From assembly GCA_013115135.1 (NCBI GenBank), contig JABANP010000152.1, forward strand, positions 1 through 64,000: a stretch of DNA of 64,000 nt, given 5' to 3'. Position numbers and translations under genes: made by a program. Under the pieces are notes generated by a model. That model saw only the letters and a list, made by a program, of their open reading frames with translations, did no database searches and was not told the origin of the DNA. Positions 12,479 to 23,540 of this stretch are shown here, piece after piece. The first letter of the stretch is position 1. Every line of letters begins with the position of its first letter. The DNA is from Perkinsus olseni (taxonomy: Eukaryota > Perkinsozoa > Perkinsida > Perkinsidae).

Positions 12479-14245
12479 GGATGTCTCACAATACACAGCT
12501 CTTGTAGACATCCTTGTTACCCTCGTCGATCCTGTTCTAGTCCTTCTGGTACTGTATCTTGTAGTTTGGCGAACTCTGAGAAGCTCGCTTTGTCCCGGTC
12601 ATCAACGCAGCAATGCTGGCCTCGGTAAATTACATCCTCCTCCTTCTCCTCATCCCTCTATCGCCCATACCTGCCAGTCAGTGAGGTACTCTGTTCCTTT
12701 GGTCGTTCCGCATGGTGCGGTATGGCCAGTCGCCTCTCCTCCCTACTAGGGCCACCATCGTTATATCCGTTAACGAGTAATCATCGTCCTTCCTTTGTAA
12801 GGGCCCGAATGTCCTAGCGAATCATCATCGCTATGGAGCTCGATAATCTCTCTGTAGTCACTAGTCTACAACGTACACGGGGTGATTGGTACTATAATTT
12901 GTGGCGGTTAATGATAGTAGTACTACTCAGAAGATTTGTTATAAGATTCTTGATAGAAGAACCTCTCTATCTAACGCAACAGCCTAGTAGCACGGCGTTC
13001 GCGTTGTTTCCAAGGCCTGGTTTGTTGTTGAGTTCAGTGGGCGTGGTGTGGGTTGCAGTTACTGTTGGTAGTGTGAAAGAGACCGCTAGAAGTATGCGGC
13101 GTATTTGGAGAGTTCTACCAGCGTTAGTTGGCCATTAATTTTGAGATGGGCAACATCAGTGATGGTGGTTTCGGTGGCCTCCTGGACCAATACAGAGAGA
13201 TAAGCGAGGCCATGCCACTGACAGTAAGCGCGAGGGGAGAGAAGATCGCCGCCCGCTCACGGAGGGAAGTTGATGGTTGTAGTTCGCAATCCACAGGTGA
13301 GTTCCGCCTGACGAACGTGCTGCATTCGTCAGGTACAATGCGTGCAAGGTCCGATTCTTATAATAATCGCTGATATCCTTGCACAGTGGATTACAGGTAG
13401 CCTTGGAAGTGGCTCCTGATCTTAGTCAGCTCTCGTGATGGTCGTGATGGTTATGTTTCTTAGGTGCCCCAAAGGATCGACAAGCGGCGATGCTTCCGCG
13501 CGGCCCTGTGTCAGCTATTTGTATTTGGTAGGCGGGTATCTCGTCTTTCTATGATTGGTCGCCTCGAGAACGCTGATTGAAGCTTTTATTCTGAGTGAAC
13601 CCCCCGAGGGAGGCCTCTCGACAAACCATCTGATAACCACCCATCCCGGAAGCCCCCAGGAAATCGGCGACAGCGTTGAATTATAAACACACGCACGCGT
13701 CCAGCCTCGTTTGGTGCCTCATACAGTAGACTTAGTACCGCTCCCAGGCGTTCGCCTTAGTGAGGTGCACGGCAAGATTGTGAGGGTCTACTCGTGATCG
13801 TGCGACCCCTGGGTTGTGTGCGGAAGAGTGGTCTTTGACAGGTCCCAATGACTTACTTCTGGTATGATATTCTCCTGCCGTCCTGGAGTGACTACCTTCC
13901 CACCACCGCTCACAAAGTCCTCGTGGATCAGACCTTGTGGTGTTGCACCTTCTTATCAACATTCTTTTTTATACAAGTGGGACACGCTCGTGCATTGTCA
14001 CCCTCGAACAGCTGCTTGGATGGGGTTTGCCTCTTCAGTCACTGGCTGGCGGCATGTCTGTAGCGGGAGAGCATAGGAGCGGTGAAGTCCAACCTAGGAC
14101 CGGCACTCAAGGCGAATTATTGCTTCTGGCCCATGATGCAGTAAGGCCTCGCACGGGCCTTTATAGTGGGAGAGTCTCACAGAATCTCACTGCGTCTCAC
14201 TTTATCCGCCCTGGACGAGTGTTCTCAATATGTAGGTACGTGAAC
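12479..14245. other. Stretch without a supported gene
   Basis: Only short frames without motifs are seen. The region immediately left of 14246 reads open for about 300 bases in the frame of the small secreted peptide, but lacks a signal sequence or domain there and is treated as leader or chance frame. Confidence 0.3.
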
Positions 14246-14407
14246 ATGTACTACACTCCGCAGCATTTGAGGCTTCTAGTGCTGCTGCTCGTCAATGTGC
14301 CCTGGACGGCCTTCCTTTGCGCTGCCCAGAACCGCAAGCGTGAGGAGCCTCAGAAGAAGTCTCAGGAGATGGTAGAGAAAGATGGAAAGAAGAGGCATCG
14401 TGAATGA
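14246..14407 (+). CDS. Small secreted basic peptide (53 residues)
   Basis: From an internal ATG the frame encodes a short N-terminal stretch, a leucine-rich hydrophobic core (LRLLVLLLVNVPW) and a likely signal-peptide cleavage region (AFLCA), then a highly charged, Lys/Arg/Glu-rich mature part of about 27 residues (QNRKREEPQKK). This ATG is preferred over the upstream open frame because it puts the hydrophobic core at the N-terminus. No family is recognised. It lies about 590 bases upstream of the first aspartic protease and in the same direction. Confidence 0.45.
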   Translation: MYYTPQHLRLLVLLLVNVPWTAFLCAAQNRKREEPQKKSQEMVEKDGKKRHRE

Positions 14408-14764
14408 ACGATTGAGAGATTTTACTTTAACAAAAAGTGATTGAGCTTGGTTACGCTAGCAGTCTAACGCATCGTAGCAGGGGTCTTGTGATGCTACTAC
14501 CTACCGGAACACCTGAGGCAACAGCCGACCAAATCTTAGCAATAACGCGAGTCATCGGTGATTAAAGTCTATACGCTACATTCTCGAATGAAAACGCCCT
14601 AAGAACTCCGCTTATCCTCACTGAGCGCGAAGACATCCAGTTGGAGGGATACCACGCCCCGCTGTTCCCGGATAAGGTATGCCCGGTCGGCTGTCAGTTG
14701 GTCGTGACGATCGCTTCCGGTTCTTTCATCACTGAACACTGATGTTGCTGCTGCACGCCGCGCC

Positions 14765-14796
14765 GAGGAATTGGGCAGCAACGATTGCCCGAGAAC
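14765..14796 (+). promoter_or_regulatory. Conserved upstream hairpin motif, protease copy 1
   Basis: Form GAGGAATTGGGC...GATTGCCCGAGAA, about 200 bases before the copy 1 ATG. The half-sites TTGGGC and GCCCGAG can pair; the same positions read TTGAGC and GCTCGAG in copies 3, 5 and 6. The compensated change (GGGC with GCCC) suggests the pairing matters. Confidence 0.45.
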
Positions 14797-14992
14797 ACGT
14801 CTTCCTACTGCATCGCGCATCAGCTTGATCGCGTCTCGTCCTCGTCCTTACTAGAGGTTACTAACTGCTGTTGAATTTGAGAGGCTACCTTGAACTTGAT
14901 ACTTGGATATCAATGAAACAACTCGTGGGTACGGCGAGCCTTCCTGCTCAGCTTCCCCACGTAGCTCAGAGTGCGATCTTCTTTTCTCTGGC

Positions 14993-16189
14993 ATGAGACA
15001 CCCGAAGATTCTCCTACTCGCAGTGCCGTTGCAAGTTCGTTGTTTTATCAAGTTACCCGTCTTTTACGAGGACGGCCACTTTCGCACTGAAGTGACCATC
15101 AGCAGTCAAAAAGTGCATCTGTTGGTTGACACGGGCTCGGTCAGCTTCCACGTTGTAGCTTGGAACTATTTCAAGGATTCTTGCCGACCCCACCCCAAGA
15201 ACTGTTACAAGCTGTCGCCGGCTACGAAGCGCGCCTTAGAGAACTCTAAAGAAGAGGGAAGCTACACTAAAACCTATCATAGACTCGTGTATGACATGCG
15301 CCCAATGAATGGGACAATTCAGCTCACCGGTCACGCCAAGCCCTACAGAACTGAGATGAGCTTCCATGTTGTCGTCCGTGCTTGGACGAGAGAGGACCAA
15401 GTGGAAGAGGGCGCCGAGCCCGCGGCGCTTCTGGGCTTAGGTCCTCCTCGGCAAGGCACTGTCTCCTTCCTTGACCAGCTAGTGGAACACGGCATCATCA
15501 AGGGCGAGGAGCGAGTCTTCACGTTGATGTTGCCTCCAAGTAACACAGAGAATGGTGAGCTCATCATAGGCAACCGAGAGCGCACGGATACCTCCGATTT
15601 GGGCACCCTCCTTCATCTACCAATTTACCAACGGACCCCTCGACAGAAGAGAAGATGGGAAGTCACGTTGGCTAGCATATCTGTCGTGAGCGGTACCCAA
15701 GTGCGCACTGAGCAGGCTGCTCTGCTTGATTCCGGATGTCCTTTCGTATTCGGCCCACCCGGCCAAGTCGAACAGCTGATCTCATCCGTTATCGAGCAAG
15801 CCCGTTCGAAGAAAGGTGAAGGGGTCGTTAGATGGAGTACGTCGGGCAATTATTGGTTGAAGTGCGATGATGCGAAGTACCTACCGGATCTTCACCTGGA
15901 CTTCGCTGCTGAGAGAAGCGGCACGGCCAGTAGGCTAACGATAAGTGGACGATACCTCACGAGGGAATTGCCACAGGCTGGCCAGGATTCACGTTGTGAA
16001 TTGGCGCTGAAGCCACGAGATAGAGACTACTGGGTGTTAGGCGTACCTCTTTTCCGAGGAAGGGATATGCACTTCGATTTTCGCACTGGAAAACTAGGCC
16101 TAACCCTCAGTCGGGAGAAGACAAGGGACAAAGAGTTGTGGGCATTCGAGCAAAAGCTGCAACCAGGCTTGGAAGCTATATTCGTTTGA
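14993..16189 (+). CDS. Pepsin-like aspartic protease (family A1), copy 1
   Basis: About 398 residues from the ATG that begins MRHPKILLLAVPLQV, chosen because it gives an N-terminal hydrophobic signal; the open frame extends 30 codons upstream. The first catalytic motif is VDTGSVSFH near residue 49, the second is LLDSGCPFVFGPP near residue 245. A1 enzymes use one Asp from each lobe to cut peptide bonds. The family usually has a 40-50 residue propeptide; here DTGS comes soon after the signal, so the propeptide is short or absent. A conserved C-terminal motif, PLFRGRDMHFD, matches the other copies (PLFRNRTIRFD). It probably enters the secretory pathway. It is the most divergent intact copy of the array. 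Confidence 0.88.
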   Translation: MRHPKILLLAVPLQVRCFIKLPVFYEDGHFRTEVTISSQKVHLLVDTGSVSFHVVAWNYFKDSCRPHPKNCYKLSPATKRALENSKEEGSYTKTYHRLVYDMRPMNGTIQLTGHAKPYRTEMSFHVVVRAWTREDQVEEGAEPAALLGLGPPRQGTVSFLDQLVEHGIIKGEERVFTLMLPPSNTENGELIIGNRERTDTSDLGTLLHLPIYQRTPRQKRRWEVTLASISVVSGTQVRTEQAALLDSGCPFVFGPPGQVEQLISSVIEQARSKKGEGVVRWSTSGNYWLKCDDAKYLPDLHLDFAAERSGTASRLTISGRYLTRELPQAGQDSRCELALKPRDRDYWVLGVPLFRGRDMHFDFRTGKLGLTLSREKTRDKELWAFEQKLQPGLEAIFV

Positions 16190-17728
16190 CGCAACTCTAC
16201 ATTTCCTGCACTCGACTCTTGAGCTTGTCGCGTGTGGTAATCTGTCGATTTACCCGACTTTCGTGGGTTGTACCATCTTTACGCCTTTTTCCATTGTTAT
16301 GTTCCAGTGAACTGCAATGCAAGATATCAGTGCCAGCAGCTCGTATCATCACTCTGTGAACCTTGTTATTCGCGGGTACGCATCTTTCAGCGAATCAAGT
16401 TCGGTTCCTACATCGCTGTAAGAGCGGCATGCTCGGTCGTAGTACTTCTGAGGGCCCTGCTACCCGGGGTTTCCACTACCGTCGTCGCTGACTAGAACAA
16501 AACTCGAGCTGACTCCAGATTGCGTCTGATAGGATTTGATGGTTCGGACGGGCCGCAGTAACGTTTTGGTATGTAGGAAAGCCAGCAGCATTGAGCTGGT
16601 CTTAAGAACTAGGACAGGCTCCCAGAGTCGCGAGCCTCGTCCAAGTGTGGCGAAGGCTTGGGCAAAGGCATATCCAAGACCAGGCCCTGGTACCAGTGTA
16701 ATCTGAAAACCGGACGATGAGAGAGTCGCGTGCAAGTGCGGCGCTCGCAGTAGAGCAACGGTTGTAGGTGGAGAGCTGTCTTACATTTCCTGGTCCGTGG
16801 CACCCAACTGAGGTATCCGATCAAGGTGTGACCGAATCTCGGGACATCTCTGAGTCAACGTTCTCATTACCAACTCATTGCTGTGCAAGTCCTGCAGAGC
16901 CTGTCGTCCTGAGCAGAGCTCCGAGTTGAGGTATGTCACGACTCGAACAGGAGCGACAGACGAGAACGTCTAGGGTGGGCGCTACTCTGACCTATCCTCA
17001 GCAGTCTTGTGTCAATGACTTCCTGTAATGTCTTGGATCGAGGCTTGGAAGGGGTACTCAGCAGTAGAGCCTAACGAGTGACGATTGAACTATACAACCT
17101 GGGGCTGTGCGGGACTACTTGATTTGCCTTATGTCCGGTTGAGGAGTTACTCCTGAAGGAGTTAACGAGGAATGAGAAACAGATAGTCTTGTGCGCAGCG
17201 CGGGAGAGAATCGTAGATGAAAGCATTCGGCGGCTGATGGAAAGAGTTGAGCAAAGGCTGAGCACTCTGAGTGAGTAGCGTCTTCGGGTTGCAGCGGAGT
17301 TCAACGACGGTAAACTGAGTTCACATCTCGCGCCTGAGACGGCTGCCCGGTATAGCTATAGCGAGGTCGATTCCCTGTTTGGAACTGCCAACCGTCGCCG
17401 AGGAATTCCCACCAGTGGCGAAGAGACGGCACGCTGATGCTGTCGTTGATCACGCCCTGGAATTGAGCACTCCCAACTGACCGAGAACTTCTTTTCCTGG
17501 CGCGCTGTGTGTTGGTGAGCAACGGTTGGTGAGCCGGACGCCGAGCCGGTGAAAGCTTGAGCCGGGCTAGTCAATTCAACTGCGGGTTGACTAGAGTAAG
17601 CTTACAGTAAGCTTCGCGTCATGGTCACTACCATGGAGAAGGAATCTTCTGACGTTAAGGTCCGCACTTGCTATCCACTGCTGAATGCAGCCGCGAGGTC
17701 GTGAGATGGTATAAGCTTAGTCAGTCTT
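16190..17728. other. Intergenic region between protease copies 1 and 2
   Basis: Frames are short and none shows family motifs. The only supported signal is the conserved hairpin motif at 17457-17490. Confidence 0.4.
17457..17490 (+). promoter_or_regulatory. Conserved upstream motif, protease copy 2 (degenerate)
   Basis: CTGGAATTGAGC is kept, but the right half reads CTGACCGAGAAC rather than GCTCGAGAA, so pairing is lost. It lies about 300 bases before the broken copy 2. Confidence 0.35.
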
Positions 17729-18863
17729 TTGCTCCTTATGAATTACTGGGAAACCAACCTCATCATGCTTCGCCTGTTGCAAGTCGGGGGCATCATCAAG
17801 CTTCCGGTCTTCTACGAAGAATATTTCCTTCGCACAGAGCTGCTCCTTGATGGTGAAATGATCCATCCTGTTGTGGACACGGGGTCCATCAGCTTCCATG
17901 CTATCGATAGGAACTCCTTCCCAGACTGGTGCCAGCGGTACCCTTACAACTGTTGCCGGCCCTTGCAATACGAGCTGGGAGCACCAGGAACGAGAGGGAT
18001 GCTGAAGAAGTATTTCAACTGGCTAGAAGAGATGCGACCAGTGGAGGGCCAAGTCGCGTTCGTAGGAGCATCAGGATTCGTTGGATTGGGCATGCGACTT
18101 CACGCGGTGGTTCACACTTATAGCTGGTCCATCGTAGAGGGGTGGGTGAGCGGCGGTACCAATCCCGAAGCGAGCCTCGGTTTGGGTTTCCCGCGGACAG
18201 GATCCGATACAGTCTTGGAACAGCTTCTCGCCTCTGGGGTCATCAGCCACGCTCTATTCAGCATTAGATTGCCGGCGAACTTTACGGAGAACGGTGAACT
18301 CATAATAGGCTCATTGGAAGCCCAGCGACCACAGGAATCGGGGACTCTCGTCTATCTTCCCATAGCGACAACAAAACCCGAGGAAATGGACGGTCATGTT
18401 GTCCAGTATAGCTGTGAGCGGCTATGACGAGCTGAACATTGGGACATACGCCCTCGTGGACTCTGGAGATTTCTATCTAGCCGGTCCACCCGAGGAAGCT
18501 GGTAAACTAATTACCGAGTTCGTCGGGGAAGCCAACTCGGGGAGGCCCGAGCAGATCGTTCACAGCACCCCGTGGGGTCCTCATTGGCTACACTGCAATG
18601 ACGCTGAGTACCTGCCTGACCTAACGCTGAGGTTCTCGACAATTGAGGGCATAGCGAATACCGTGAAAATCCGAGGCAAATACCTCGTCGAGTTCCGAAG
18701 GATAGAAGGGGCACCTCGCTGTATACTCGCGATCGAGAGGCGGGAAGGCTGGCAATGGACCCTGGGGGTTCCTCTTTTCAGGAACAGGACTATACGCTTT
18801 GATGCTCGTGGAGGAAGCGTTGGCTTGGTCCTTGAGGAAAGTACAGCGCAGAAACAAGACTGA
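17729..18863 (+). pseudogene. Pepsin-like aspartic protease copy 2, single frameshift
   Basis: The first lobe frame (17729-18427) has catalytic VDTGSISFHA and Cys-rich CQRYPYNCC. The second lobe frame (18396-18863) has ALVDSGDFYLAGPP and the C-terminal PLFRNRTIRFDA. The two frames meet near 18390, where the paralogues read through without a break (KW..MLSS). Compared with copy 4 the segment just before is longer by 7 bases, which breaks the frame. Both catalytic motifs are intact, so this is either a young pseudogene or an assembly indel. The N-terminus (MLRLLQVGGIIKLPVFYEE) is shorter than in other copies. Confidence 0.8.
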
Positions 18864-19184
18864 ACCCGTGCCGAGAATCTTGGGGTGGCGTGCGAGGCTG
18901 GATGGTTAAAGAGCATATACCCGTCGCCCTTGCCGAGTCATGTTCATCGTAATCGTGACCCATTGACGTTGTTGTTTTTAGCATTGAACTTGCAATTACG
19001 TTGGAGTAAATCCGACTCCCACAGGCTGGGATGCCGTTGTTATCAGAGCCGTTATTCCAGCGCTCTTGGCGTATAGTGAGGCTGTCATGCCAGCGCTTGA
19101 GGACATCATATTAGCGAGTAGAGGCAGCAGGTTGATGTTAGGGTCGAAATAGGGGCATGGGTTCGGAGAACTCGGAGGTCAGTT
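18864..19184. other. Spacer between protease copy 2 and the relic copy
   Basis: No coding signal is seen. Confidence 0.4.
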
Positions 19185-19640
19185 CAGCGGCGGGCCTTAC
19201 AATAGGCTTGTGGGCAGCCCAGAGACCAGAAGAATTAGGGACCCTCGTCCACCTTTCTCACATCAAACTCGAGGGAATGAACGGTCATGCTGTATAGTAT
19301 AGCTGTGAGCGGCCATGACGAGCTGAAGATTGGACAAGTCGCTTTCGTGGACTCCAGAGAGTCGTTCTTGGCCGGACGCTGAGAAGCTGAAGAAGCTGGG
19401 AAGATCCTCGCCGATCTCGTAATGGCGGCAAAGCTGAGAAATTGTAGAGAAGTGGTCCATAGCACCGAAGCAGGTGTGTCCTGATTGTACTGCGATGACG
19501 CTCAGCACCTTCCCGACATCATACCAAAATTCTGAGCTAGCGGAAGCACAACAAACACACTCACAATACGCGCTCAGCATCTCGCCGGGTTCCGCAGATG
19601 AAGGGGACCATTCTGTACGCTCAAAATTGAGGAGCTGTAC
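19185..19640 (+). pseudogene. Relic of an aspartic protease C-terminal half
   Basis: The DNA is clearly similar to 24040-24470 of copy 4 (segments around GGGCAGCCCAGAGACCAGAA, TATAGCTGTGAGCGGC and the AAACACACTCACAATACGCG stretch), but several frame changes and stops are present and the second catalytic DSG reads as DSR. It is truncated at the left, inside the second lobe, and at the right, where the duplicated promoter block of copy 3 begins. Confidence 0.8.
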
Positions 19641-19834
19641 TGTAGTTGCGATGAGTGCTTATCTAGCTTACGTTGCCGCGGTAATCACGGATACGAATAT
19701 TGCTAAGTCGGAAGGTAGCAAGGGGGCAACCTTCGCAACGACCAGTGGCCGTTGACTGCGGACCAGGGGCAGCACTCAGACAGCGCCGCTCCATGAGGAT
19801 CACTGTGATACCAGGAGTGTGCTTTCGGCACGCC

Positions 19835-19867
19835 CAGGAATTGAGCTGTCACGATTGCTCGAGAAAT
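19835..19867 (+). promoter_or_regulatory. Conserved upstream hairpin motif, protease copy 3
   Basis: CAGGAATTGAGC...GATTGCTCGAGAAAT, about 375 bases before the ATG. The half-sites TTGAGC and GCTCGAG are inverted repeats. Confidence 0.5.
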
Positions 19868-20215
19868 CCTCTTTCCAGAGGTCCATCCCGCGTTCGTAGT
19901 AGCTTACACTGAGGACTCTGAGCCAAGCGAGCAGCGAAGAGAGGTCTTTCCTTGGCCTTAGCTGAAGCAGGTGCGAAGGTAGCGCTAGTGTCTGCGTCGC
20001 TGGAAATTTCAGATAGATCACCTGATTAGACGTGTTGGTAGGGCCAACTTCGCTGGCGGGAACCTTCCAATTCTATGCTCGAGGGGCATCCTGTGAATGG
20101 ATGACACGCTTGGGAACTGAACTCCATGTTATAGAGTAGGGCGGGCCCTTTTCCCGCTGGAATGGTTGGATGCCGGCGTCATCATGACGCAGATTCTGTT
20201 ATCATTTGCTTTGCT

Positions 20216-21346
20216 ATGAAGTATCGGACGAGTTGCACCCTCATCATCCCCCTACAGGTCTGGTGCTCCATCCGGCTTCCACTCTTCTACGAGCGGAGCT
20301 ATCTACGCACTGAGCTGCTCCTGGGGGGTCAGAGAGTCCACTTCATAGCGGACACGGGCTCTATAAGCTTTCATGCCGTTGGACGGTGCTACTTCTGGGA
20401 CTGGTGTGAGCGTTACCCTTACAACTGCTACGACTTGTCCGTTGATGAGTTGAGAGCACTCGAGAATGGAACGGTGACCTTCAAGGAATTCGACAAGGCC
20501 ATGGAGGCGATACGTGCCATGGAGGGGCTGGTTGAATCCACGGGAACCTCGGGTGGATTTAAGACTGAGATGAGCCTCAATGTCGTGGTCGGCGCCTTGT
20601 GGAAGTCGGGAGAGGGAGTTTGGGAGAGCGGGAAAGCACGCCCGGAGGCGAGCCTTGGCTTGGGTCTGCCTCGTAGTGGGTCGAATACATTCTTGGAACA
20701 GCTGACCAAGAGCGGGATCATTGATGACCCCGTTTTCACTGTCAGGCTACCGGACACCCTCGCAGGATACGGCGAAGTCACATTGGGTGAATTGGAACCA
20801 AAGAAGCCTCTCGAGCGGGGAGTTCTAGTTTACTTCCCCGTCGGAGTTGATATTTTAGGCGTTCCAAAATGGTCTGTCATGTTGTCTAGCATATCCGTGA
20901 GAGGAAACGATCAGCTAAACATCGACAACTTCGCTATCGTGGACTCGGGAGATCCATCCATAAGCGGGCCTTCAGAAGAAGTCGAGAAGCTCATTTCTTA
21001 TGTTATTAAGGAAGCCAATAGATTCTCTGGGGAGATAGTCAGAAGGAGGGAGCCGGGCCGCTATTGGCTACTTTGTGACGACTCCAAGTACCTGCCAGAT
21101 CTCGACCTGAAGTTCACCTCGGAGGCAGACAGTTCTCATACCCTATCCATCGCGGGTGAACTGCTCATCAAGGAATCTCCCGGGTTAGAAGATAAACCAA
21201 AATGCAATTTAAACATCAAGGAAGAGCCTATGAGTACCTGGAGCTTAGGCATGCCTCTCTTCAGGAATAGAACTATACGCTTTGATGCCAGAGAAGGAAA
21301 GATTGGCCTCGTTGTTGACCAAGAAAAACCGTCAGAGCGGAGCTGA
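20216..21346 (+). CDS. Pepsin-like aspartic protease copy 3
   Basis: About 376 residues from MKYRTSCTLIIPLQVW, the ATG conserved in copies 5 and 6; an 18-codon upstream extension is open but not conserved. A hydrophobic N-terminus suggests secretion. Catalytic motifs: IADTGSISFHA near residue 46 and IVDSGDPSISGP near 243. CERYPYNCY after lobe 1 strand resembles a short disulfide loop shared by the array. The C-terminal PLFRNRTIRFDA carries an N-glycosylation sequon. The CTACAG just before GTCTGG (codon about 15) could also be a splice acceptor, so an alternative first exon is possible. It is the closest paralogue of copy 5 through the 2.1-kb duplication. Confidence 0.9.
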   Translation: MKYRTSCTLIIPLQVWCSIRLPLFYERSYLRTELLLGGQRVHFIADTGSISFHAVGRCYFWDWCERYPYNCYDLSVDELRALENGTVTFKEFDKAMEAIRAMEGLVESTGTSGGFKTEMSLNVVVGALWKSGEGVWESGKARPEASLGLGLPRSGSNTFLEQLTKSGIIDDPVFTVRLPDTLAGYGEVTLGELEPKKPLERGVLVYFPVGVDILGVPKWSVMLSSISVRGNDQLNIDNFAIVDSGDPSISGPSEEVEKLISYVIKEANRFSGEIVRRREPGRYWLLCDDSKYLPDLDLKFTSEADSSHTLSIAGELLIKESPGLEDKPKCNLNIKEEPMSTWSLGMPLFRNRTIRFDAREGKIGLVVDQEKPSERS

Positions 21347-22554
21347 GATCAATGAAGAAGCTCCCTTCTCGGATAAAAGCTTTGAACGGCCACGACTGTC
21401 GTGCTCTTGGTGTGGATGTTGTGAATCAAGCTGTCCTCACCTCTGAACTGTTGCGTTCTAGTGTATCCGACCGGCTCTGTCGGCGGGCGTTACATAGTTC
21501 CGAGAATTCTGTTATCTCTCGAATGCCGCCAGGCTATGGAGCTCCTACTGGTATCTCCTACTGTGGGCGGAGGATTTCTTTGTACATTTTCGTTTGGCAC
21601 GCGCAAGATTTTGAATCATTGAACCCAGCGGCCGAGCCTCCGGTCAAATAACGTTTCGCTAGGTGTTGCACGGGAAGCAGTACCACCTGAGCTATTATGC
21701 TTGACTTTGCAGAATCTGCAAAGATCTGCAATACAGATCGGTCTCGCTTGTTTCGTAGACGGAAACGGACCTCTTGAGCGAATATGAAACCTCTGACTGC
21801 GGGGACTGGGAGAAAGGGACGGTTATGGCACACCTGAACAGGGCATGTGTCACGTGTCTCTGTTGAGGGCGACAGGCAAAGAAGCAACGCCGGCCCGTCT
21901 GCCATTGCACCGGAGTGCTGGGCGTGCGAACACGCATGCACCCAAACACTGGACTCGTCCAGCCTGGGAACCCTTGGTGCCAGGGCTACCACGGCTCACC
22001 CGCAGACTCGGTTTAGGTAGAAATGGGAGGGTTGAATTCCACCCGGAAAGGCGGCGGGCAGGTCACACGGAATGTCGCAGACCCGCTCACGCCGACATAG
22101 CATAGAGAAACTGACAAGAGAGGCAGTTGCAAGGTGGTCCACGCGTCTCCGCAGGACCACTCCTCGCGACTGCCGTGCACAAATACCACTCCAGAAGTCG
22201 GTGATCCTAACGCAGCTAGAACTAGTATCATCATCGGAAACGACTAGCTTAAGTAGTGCAGGATTGTGTGACTACGTCCCCTGCCGCGATGGTTTCACCC
22301 TCAGTAAAGCCTGCGGCCTTCCTTACACAGCAATCTGTGTGAGGCGATGTGCAGCTATGGCTGATTAATGTGAAAAGCTCTATTTCAAAGAGCTTCAGAG
22401 AACTAATTGAAGAGGAGTTGGAGGAGACTACCGCCTAATGATAAGCTAACAGAACGGGGAAAACAACTTGATTCGCGGACTTTTCGAGTCCTGGCCCAGG
22501 ACTCCTGGGGATGATGCTTGTTGTGACACACCGGGGAGAGGCTTGTGTGACGGT
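21347..22554. other. Region between protease copy 3 and the inverted-repeat element
   Basis: The first 360 bases belong to duplication unit A. The remainder has short frames without motifs on either strand. Confidence 0.4.
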
Positions 22555-22768
22555 CGCACGGTGGGGTGAGTGTGGCGGTATATCTTGAAAAAAAACTCGT
22601 TTGTTCAACTCACGATGGGGATTAAAATGTGACATCTCTTAGCTCTGTATCCGCCCTGGTTGCCGAGTTACGTGCGGGAGGGTCTCACTCGATACTTCCA
22701 GTCAACATAACGCAACCAGTTGAACTTCAAAAACGTCAATTATGATGGAAATAATTACGATGAGGAAC
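22555..22768 (+). repeat. Left arm of a perfect 214-bp inverted repeat
   Basis: Reading by eye, every base of 22555-22768 is matched by the reverse complement of 23061-23274. It begins CGCACGGTGGGGTGAG and ends at GATGAGGAAC. Confidence 0.9.
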
Positions 22769-23060
22769 CATTACGATGTCACCTTGCATCACTTGCTCGA
22801 TAGCCTGGAGGCTCTGGATCAAGCTGGCGTTGCTGCTTGGTCCGTGACCGAAGAAAGTGTCGAATCCCTCCATGGCGTGATCAACCGAGAGTCCAGCGTG
22901 AGCATGGTGAAGTGCATGACGACCTCAGATGCCATCAAGCATCTTGGAGTTACATACAACTCAAAGCGGCAACTGGGAAAGCCGACCAAAGGGTCACAGG
23001 TCTCCCCCAGGCCTCGTCGATCATGCGCAAAGTATAGAGATGCCCTTTCTTCCAGTAGTA

Positions 23061-23274
23061 GTTCCTCATCGTAATTATTTCCATCATAATTGACGTTTTT
23101 GAAGTTCAACTGGTTGCGTTATGTTGACTGGAAGTATCGAGTGAGACCCTCCCGCACGTAACTCGGCAACCAGGGCGGATACAGAGCTAAGAGATGTCAC
23201 ATTTTAATCCCCATCGTGAGTTGAACAAACGAGTTTTTTTTCAAGATATACCGCCACACTCACCCCACCGTGCG
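23061..23274 (-). repeat. Right arm of the perfect 214-bp inverted repeat
   Basis: Exact reverse complement of 22555-22768. Similarity stops just outside, at 23275. Confidence 0.9.
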
Positions 23275-23540
23275 GTCGTGAGGCACGACCGTCGCACGAC
23301 TCGTAGGCACAGCTCCCCCGGATGTGTAAGCGGATCCTACAAGGAGGAAAGGAAGCCTCTCTGGTTGAATATACCCCTGAGGAGAGCTTCGTGACAATCT
23401 GTCTGACTGCACTGAGACTCCAACTGAGCACATTGGCTTCGAGTCTAACTGAGCCGGAACCGGCGTTACACTATAAGGCTTATAGTATAAGCTCACACAC
23501 ACGCACACACAGGTGCTGAGAGAGACACTCTGCCCGTATT

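Larger units (their letters stand above)
19640..21710 (+). repeat. Segmental duplication unit A (promoter region, protease copy 3, 3' flank)
   Basis: The unit is similar over its whole length to 28760-30850, including non-coding upstream sequence (CTGTAGTTGCG..., GAGGATCAC..., GACGTGTTGGTAGGG...) and about 350 bases after the stop (GCTGTCCTCACCTCTGAACTGTTGCG, ACGGGAAGCAGTACCA). The unit therefore copied a complete gene with its control region. Confidence 0.85.
22555..23274. mobile_element. Fold-back/MITE-like element with 214-bp terminal inverted repeats
   Basis: Two identical 214-bp arms face each other around a 292-bp spacer (22769-23060). Such structures occur in fold-back elements, MITEs with long terminal inverted repeats, or inverted duplications made by template switching. 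The spacer holds an open plus-strand frame (part of 22742-23074) with a helical stretch (LLDSLEALDQAG) and a Ser run, but no transposase motif. No clear target-site duplication is seen next to the arms. The element lies directly upstream of the broken protease copy 4, which lacks the upstream motif. Confidence 0.6.
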
